Position numbers and translations under genes: made by a program. A DNA stretch of 64,000 nucleotides, taken from assembly GCA_030762935.1 (NCBI GenBank), contig CM060883.1, positions 33,627,501 to 33,691,500 on the forward strand. Direction: 5' to 3'. Below the pieces are notes generated by a model. It was not told the origin of the DNA, searched no databases, and saw only the letters and a list, made by a program, of their open reading frames with translations. The DNA is from Hymenopus coronatus. Its lineage: Eukaryota > Arthropoda > Insecta > Mantodea > Hymenopodidae. Shown here piece after piece: positions 14,501 through 23,500 of this stretch (position 1 is the first letter of the stretch; the number at the start of each line of letters is the position of its first letter).

Positions 14501-17500
14501 ATGTATTTTCGGTGAAATCTCGGTATCAAATTTTTGGGTGCATTACAATACCTTCTCTATACACGTATACATGGACATAGCACATATACAGAAAGTAAAA
14601 ATTAAAGTAGATACACTAGGTTTGATCCCAGGCTTTGTTAACATATGGGGAGAACAAAAACATAAAGCAAAAACCATGCAGCAATGGTTGGCAACCGATG
14701 TCCCATGGTTCATCACTACTGCTGACCAGTCTAGGGAAAGTCTGGACTCAATCCATTGGTTTATTCTCTGTGGCAGAGGCTTGAGGCAATAGCATATCAA
14801 AAGAGACACTGCAATATTGAGTTGCTAACAATCAATCATGTCAGCTGTCAAGAAAATTCCATTGGATAAGATTTGTGCAGCTATTGATGAGTGGCCTTAA
14901 TGTCTTTGCTGCTGTGTTGCTGCACATGGCGATCACTTCAAATGAGGGTATGTTCAAATTTGTAGCACTTTTTGTGTTCTTTCAGAATATGCTTATATTA
15001 ATGGATTTGCACAGTTTTATTTAATAGTATAGGCATTGAAAGTACTGACAGAATTTATGGCAGTACTGTGTATCTGTAATTACACTGTACTGTAATGCTA
15101 ACTTTTGGTAGGAAGGTGCCAGAAGAATTAATTACTTTGAACAACCACAAAGATGAGAGCTAACAGCTCACTTAGCCAGAAAAGCAAAATGAGCAACAGT
15201 ATATTAGTCCGCTTTGTATTTTATTAGTTTAATCACTATTTTTGCATAGGTTTAATATAGGAAATATATCTGCTTCAGCAGCCAAGCCAAGGTTACTTTC
15301 TTTGTTAATACTGCAGCATAAAGTCTTTTGTAAGAATAAGATTTTAGTGCATTAGAGACATAAGTAACAGGTATTTTTTTAGAGAAAGGTCTCTCCCCTA
15401 AAAGTTAGCAGTTCGGGACTTTTCCATTATAAAGAGCGGTCATGTGAGTCTAATACAAAGAACTCCCAAAATTAATCACGTGACATCATTTTCACGCTTC
15501 TTTTCAACCAATCAGGAATGAGCTTCAAGATTGGATAGTTTAGGCATTTAAGCGACGCACTTACAAGAAATTAGGCTTCTGGTGCTTCTCTTGTTGGGTT
15601 TTGTGTTACACGTGTGATGCTGTATGCGGTATGCTTTAAGCTGTACATTATATGTATGTGAATGCGGTAGTGTTAGTGCCTGAGTATGTGATACTATTAC
15701 GCGAAACATTGTAGTTATCGCACAAGTTGAATTGTCGCACAATAGGGAAGTATGCAGTAATTAACGATGACTATCGAAAACAAGAACTTGGTAAGCAAAA
15801 GAAAATAGCATTAGTTATTAATATTTCTACGTCTTCAAGAATTATTGTGTTGGGAGTCACTCGTAGGATTAGTGTCTCAACAAGTAACAAAGGTGAATAA
15901 AAGCATTAATTCAGTGGAATCTAAAGTGAAGTATTTCTATTTTGAGTCTAGCCCGTGTCACATACGCCAGTCATTCTTTCTCCCCCGCCATGAGAGTCAA
16001 ACCTGTGTTCTACATGAAATTTTTAGCATATAAATGTACATTTTTTAAAAAGTGCAACAAGAAGTATTAGAGAAATCAAGTCAATTTAAAAAATACTCAG
16101 CAACTAACTGCCAAAGTATGTGGTGTAAGTATTACAGGTGTGCCACATGAAATAATTATGTTACTTTGAGTTCTTAATTTCCACATATGTTACCAATTCT
16201 ATTCCCTTGTTAGGATTTTAATTTTCTAATTGCACTTACCAGAGCATATTATTCTTGGGTGATACTTTGATCTGCATATTAAGTTATAATAAACAGCTAA
16301 AAGCTTTTTAGCAAAAAGGCTTGTTCTCCAAAGATGTTCAAATAACTCTTTACTATATCCCCGTCACTGAATCCTTGCACTTGACAGTTCGGGTGGTTTC
16401 TTGTAAGGTTGGCTAAGCTGCCTTTGCGGCATTGCCAGAGTAACTAGTAAACAATGACAGCTGATTACAAATGTCTCTAACATGTGTAAAGACGAATATA
16501 AACAGCATACATAGTAAATGAATGTCAATGAATAATGAAACTAGTATGTTATTATTGATGTTAATTGAAAATAACAGTGATACTATAATGTATGTAGCAT
16601 ACATTACATATTTATGACAATATAGAACAGATTAATGCAAAATAGCTTGTTAAATGAGAGAAAGGTATAACAAAGTGATTTTCACTGGTTTTGAATTTTA
16701 ATGACTCAATTCCATCCAAGTGACTGTCGTCATCATTCTCGGAAGCATCATCACTGTCACTAAGACATATCATTAATGGTTCACATTCACTGACGATTCC
16801 GTCTAATTTCTGTGCTTTTCATATTATTTTATGCACATGGTTCACTTTCTTCTTTCATGAAGCAGCATCCACCCTAGTCACAGCTTCCTGCAAAAGTCTA
16901 TCCATCTCTACAATTGTGAAAGACTTGTATGTTCCCTCACGTACAAACAAACACCAACAATAATTACAACAAATATAGATAACAATGAATACATAACTTG
17001 TACAGAACAACTCAACGCACAAGTTACGCATTCACAAACGGAGCACGCAGTTGGAAATAGCCAGATATTGCAACGGTGCGGTATTTAGATCTGTTTCCGC
17101 TCTCTGACTGACTGACCGGAATGCTGTTTTGTGATTGGTTCAGAAAGTCAAATGGGTAAAGATTTTCATCTGTTGTTTGCGGGTGTACCAACTTAACTCC
17201 CAACTGTCAAGTGCAAGGATTCAGCGGCGGGGGTATACGTATAAATTTTTTGGGCTTCTAGCCAGGTAAGTATACGATTTGAAATCAAAGCTTCAATGAT
17301 AATATTAAGATTATTTTGATGCACACATTTCATGAAATATTCTATCATCAATAAGTTCAATAATTTCTTTTATCATCAGTGTATTCTGAAGACAATGAAT
17401 AACTTCAAAATGTTGTTTTCAAACCATAACATTTATCTGGCTAGAAGCTAGAGAAAATGTATAAATATTATGCCATCAGGAAAGCTTCAACTCTTATTTT

Positions 17501-20500
17501 AAATTCCTACTAACCTTTGTTCCTGGGCAAAAGCTTTGATCAAATACTGGCACTCGTTTATATTCAATAGCCTGAATAGATTGTAGACCATCTGATATTC
17601 TAATTTGTATCATTCTAGACTGACGAGGCTCCCATGACTGAGGCTTTGTTGACCCTATATCTTCATTTGGATTGTTATTTTGTCGTATCTTCCTCAATTG
17701 AGCATATGAAGCATGACCTATGTCTCTTATCCATTCAATCTGTAACCATCAACAGAGTAGAACTTATTTACATTAACAAACATATTACACTATTACACCA
17801 AGTGAATAAGTTATTCCTAGAATGGCATACTTTGTTAAAAAGAGTGCCTGATTCCAGCAGTAGTACTAAATGTCATTATCCCCCATGAGTATAAAAAAAA
17901 ATCTGATTCACATGACTTTCTCTACATCTCTGCAACAAATTATTCTATTTATTTCATCTAATCGAGAAAAAATTAGCAGAAATAGTCTTATTACTTGCTT
18001 CCTTCTAAGTAGAAGTGAAATAAGGGAGTACCATAGGTTAAAATGATAGTTAAAAGCTGGTTGCTATGTGACTGAGGTTCCCTTGTAGCACAGGAGTTGA
18101 CAAGTTCCTGTATGAGAAAGAGAAAAGTATGTTTTTCAAAGCTGAAACCAAAAACAAGGAATATCTAAAAAACGATCAACTCCAAGAAAAAAAATTATAT
18201 AATATAAATTATATGTTTTAACGTGCTCTACATTTTTTGTGTTTTAAGTTTTTGTCCATCTCTTATAGTTTAGCAGTTATGCAAAATTCCGTAAAATTCA
18301 TTCAGAATAAAGTAGTCTTCGGAGGCTATTCCCAGAAAATTCAAGATATACATTTTATTTGTCCGGTAAATATATTTAATATACAACATTTTAATCAAAA
18401 TCTTTATAGCCATTTTTAAGAAAATGTTTGAAAAAAGTTCCATGTAAAGGGTAGTTTGGGGGTGGGGGGATTTTTTTTTTAAAATCTTCGTGTCGCATCC
18501 TTGGACGATACCAAACTTAAATATCAAGTTTGGTATTTAACAGTCTTTTCATTTTTAAGCTATGCTGCCCACAGACACAGACACACACACACAGACTGAC
18601 ATTTTTCTAGAAATGCTTTTTTTGGATTCAGGGGGTCTCAAAATATGTATTTCCGGTGAAATCTCGGTATCAAATTTTTGGGTGCAATACAATACCTTCT
18701 CTATACATTATGTACATAGTACGTATAAAGAAAATAATAAACTAAAAGTATTGCTAATGAAACCAATGTTTTCATTTGTTCTTAAAAGTTTGAATTTTGG
18801 GCAAACATTTTTTTGTTGGGGGGGGGAGGAAGGACCTTTGTCTAATTTTACTTAATTCACCCCTCAAATTACATTTTCATTGTAAAAATAAAAAAAATAA
18901 TTATTTTTATAAATATATTCAAAGATAATAAGTTAGCATCTTCTTGGCTCACTGTTTTGTCTGACAGGAAAAAGAACAGGATGTTAGGAATGTAACTCTT
19001 GTGGTGGACTCTTGGGTCTTGGCAGGTAAAACATAACTCAGAAAAGATGGCTTCAATATGACTTTCTAAACTCTGTTTGGAAAATTGGTATGGTGATTTC
19101 TGCAATTTCTGACTTTGTACCATTAGATATAAGAGTATTCAGGTAATGTTTTTATTCTTTGTATAGCAGATCTTAAAAATAGTTAATAAATTCTTCTTTT
19201 TTATCTTTTATGTCAGTTATCAACCCATTTTTCTTCATGCTTTATCGTGGAGAATCACAGACCTTCTCTCCAACTTTTCTGAGGCTTTCAAATATTTCTT
19301 TTTCCTAGTTGCTTCATATCTCTGGCTATTTTTACCAGTCTATCAACTTTTATTCTTGAGATATGATTACTTTATTCCTATTTTCTTCTTATCACAAATA
19401 TATTAATATTCATTGTTTCACACTGATCTGTTACTTGATTTCTTATCCTACTTCTTTTAGTCTTCACTATTTTCAATCGTTTGCACTGTTTGATGTAACT
19501 GCTTTATTTTCTTTGTGACAACTTGGGTTTTGGCTCTATATGTCAGAAATGATCTTACCATTATGTTATATATTTTAATTTTACGTTCAATACTAAGATA
19601 TTTATTTTACCATGTTACATCTCTTAGTATCCTGAAATGCCAAGCTCCTTCTCTAGCTTCTTTATATGTTTGATGATCACCTGATATATCCCCTCCCAAG
19701 TATTGAAACTCCATTACTTGCTCAAAGACTTTCCCTTCTATTTGTAACTTGCATCTTACTGACTCCTTGGATATAACCACTGTTTTAGTTTTCTCTGTTG
19801 AGACTGTCATGTTATATAATTTGAATGTCATCACAAATGTCTGCAATAATCTCTGTAAATTCTCTTCAGAGTCTGCCACGAGCACTATATCATTTACATA
19901 ACCTACTACATTTATCTAGTTATTATCCATTGCATAGCCTTTCATTGTGTGCCGCTATCAATTAATTTATCCATTATCAAGCTGAAAATTACTGAAGTTA
20001 AAAAATTCATCCTGACATATTCCTTCTTCATATTCTCTCCTACTCTTACTTTACTTTTAACATCCTTGTGTATGGCTTCAATGATTTCAGTCAATTTTTA
20101 GGCACTGGTTTGTTTCTTAACATCTAATAAATTCATGCAACATTAAATGGTAGCAGGCACCATGTGTGTGTCAGATTTTACATTGAGAATGAATTACATT
20201 CCTTGAACCATTAAAAACTGTGGACTGTGGCAGAATATTATTACCTTACACTCTTGCAAAATTCTGTAAGCTTTCATGCCGGATTTCTGCAAATGATTGT
20301 TTGAGGAACAATTTATTTATTCTATTTCGCTCATCCCATATACAGACAAATGTGCTTTGTCCACCAATCATGGCTGATCCATTGGCATCAAGCAAAATTG
20401 TTTCCACAATATGCCTTTGTTGTGTGCAGTAAAAACAAATAACTGTCTATTGACTAGCCCTCATATGTGAAGATAAAATAGATATAACTGGGGTAAAAAC

Positions 20501-23500
20501 AGGGAAATAATGGTAGAAATGAAGAGAATGTATAGGAATTGATTGGAGTGGCAGAAAGAGGTTATCCCAATGTTTTAATGGAGAATGAAGAAGAAGAAGA
20601 AGAAGAAGAAGAAGAAGAAGAAGAAGAAGAAAGAAAGAAAGAAAGAAAGTTGGTTATTCAAAGCCATTAAAGAGAAAGTTTTTAATGCTTCTTAACATGA
20701 GCCCTTTACATGTTGAAACATAAGACTGTGTTTACCTGTATGGCATATTTTCCCTGCAAAATTGTTTTTAATGCTGTACTTAAGTTTGGCGGAAGACAGC
20801 CACTTCCCATTTCTCTCAAATCTGCAAGCTTCCATTGTTCAAATGCAAATTCTTGTAGCTGGTTACAAGAATACTGAAAGAAAATAAATGGTTACAATGA
20901 GCTGTAAAGTATTGTGCTTATTTTGATTAGCAGCATTCTTTATCTCTGTAAACACATAATTTCTTGTCAACACTTTTTAAAAGAGTAGGAATGTTGTAAT
21001 TAATAGGATAGGAGTACAAGTATGTTTGCTAATGAAAAAATCTGATGTTCCATTCACATGACTTTCTCTTCATCTCTGCAACAAACTATTGTTATAAAGC
21101 TTATACTTTTATTTACTTCATGCTAATCGAGAAAACATTAGCAGAAATAGTCTTATTACTTGCTTCCTTGTATGTAAAAGCAAAATAAGGGAGTACCATA
21201 GATTGAAGTGACAGTCAAAAGCTGGTTGCTATGTGACTGAAGTTCCTTTGTTTGTATAGACAGGAGTTGACAAATTCCTGTATAAGAGGTTTTTTAAAGC
21301 TGAAATCAATAACAAGGAATATCTCAAAAATGATCAACTCCACAAAAAAATGTATATGAGATAAATTGTGTGTTTTAAAGTGCTCTACATATTTTGTGTA
21401 GTAAGTTTTTGTCTATCTCTTACGGTTTACCAGTTATGCAAAATTCAATCAAAATCATCCAGAATAAAGAGGTCTTTAGGGGCTATTCCCAAAAAAATTC
21501 AAGATAGACATTTTATTTGGCATGTAAATATCTTAAATATAAGAAATTTTAATCAAAATCACTAGAGCCATTTTTGAGAAAATCAAAATCTTCAAATCTT
21601 TTTCCATGTGAAGGGTAGTTAGGGGTGGGGGGATTTTCTTGAAAATCTTCGTGTCTTTTTTATTATTTTTTATTTTGTCAAGAATCGAACTAATTATTTT
21701 TTTATTAAAATGCTAAAGATTATCTGACAAAATAAAATATATGAGGATCTAACTGAAAGTTGTGAGCAAACCATTGTTAAAATTCATGTTGCAACAATGT
21801 AACAAAAAATCTGATGTGTTCCATTCACATGACTTTCTCTACATCTCTGCAACAAATTATTGTTAAAAAGCTTATGCTTCTATTTATTTCATTCTAATCG
21901 ACAAAAAATTAGCAGAAACAGTCTGTTTACTTGCTTCCTTGTAAGTAGAAGCAAAATAAGGGAGTACCATAGGTTAATGTGATAGTCAAAAGCTGGTTGC
22001 TATGTGACTGAGGTTCCTTTATTTGTATGGACAGGAGTTGACAAATTCCTGTATGAGAAATGCTATGTTTTTCAAAGCTGAAACCAAAAACAAGAATATC
22101 TTAAAAACGATCAACTCCATGAAAAAATGTATACAACATAAATTGTGTGTTTAATGTACTCTAAATTTTTTATGTGGTAAGTTTTTGTCCATTTCTTATG
22201 GTTTAGTAGTTATGCAAAACTCCGTAAATTTCACCCAGAATAAAGTAATCTTTGTAGGCTATTCCCAGAAAATTCAAAATATACATTTCATTTGTCTTTA
22301 ATATATGATATTTTAATCAAAATCGTTAAACCATCTTTTAGAAAATCAACATTTTTGAAAAAAGTTCCATGTAAAGGATGGTTTGGAGTGGGGGGATTCT
22401 TCTCAAAATCTTTGTGTCGCATCCTTGGAAGATACTAAACTTAAATATTAAGTTTGGTATTTTACCAACTTTTCGTTTTTGAGTTATCGTATTCACAGAC
22501 ACACAGACCTTTTTCTGAAAATGCTTTTTTTGGAAACAAGGGACCCTAAAAGATATATTTCCGGTGAAATCTCGGTATCAATTTTTTTGGTGTAGTGCAA
22601 TACCTTCTCTATGCACTATGTACGTAGTATGTGTAGAGAAAGTAAAAAGGACTGCAGGATTGTAATCTACAGACTTTACATCACATGTTGCTATATTGTG
22701 ATGTCATTAGCTTCTATCATATAACCACACAGAGTATTTTCAAAATGGCAGACAAAAATGTCTTGTATTGACAGCATACTGTTATTGAATTCCTTGCTAA
22801 AGAGGGAAAACTGCTGCGAAACTCACCTCAGATTTCAACATGTCTATGTAAATGTTTGCATGGGTACTCGCTGTGTTAGGAGATGGATGAAGCATTTCAA
22901 AGATTGGAAAATGAATATCCAAGATGAGCCTTGTAATGGTCACCCTTGAATTGTCTTCATGGAATGCAACAAAGAAAGAGTGACGAGATCATTAGAGCTA
23001 TCTGCTCTAATGCACTGAACAATGTTGGGCTTTGGGGATAATCCACATGCTGGCTTGGATAGGGCCGACTTAAAATTGCCACCCCACAGCCAGGAATGAA
23101 ACCATGGATCCTCAGCACGAGAGTTATGATTCATGTCCACAACTAGGGGTGAGGCAGACTAGTTTTCCTTTTTTGTATCAATTTTAACAAAAAGAAGTTC
23201 CAACACTTACAAGGTACTAAAATATGGCACCAAGCAAGAAAAAAAACCTGCTCTAACACTAAACAAAGCCAATACTGCATACATGCGCTTCCAAGAATAA
23301 CCAAATGGAACTAACAACTAATACCATTGCATGCAGCTGGTCTGTGAACTGTTTATTGTAAGCTAACCCAAAGCTATTATTGAAATAGGTATATCACATC
23401 AAAAGACTCCTACATGCTACTTAAGGTTACTGAGAAGACTTTTTGAAAAAAATTGTCAGATAATTGTTTTAATATGAAAATATTGTTCTTAACATGCCAG

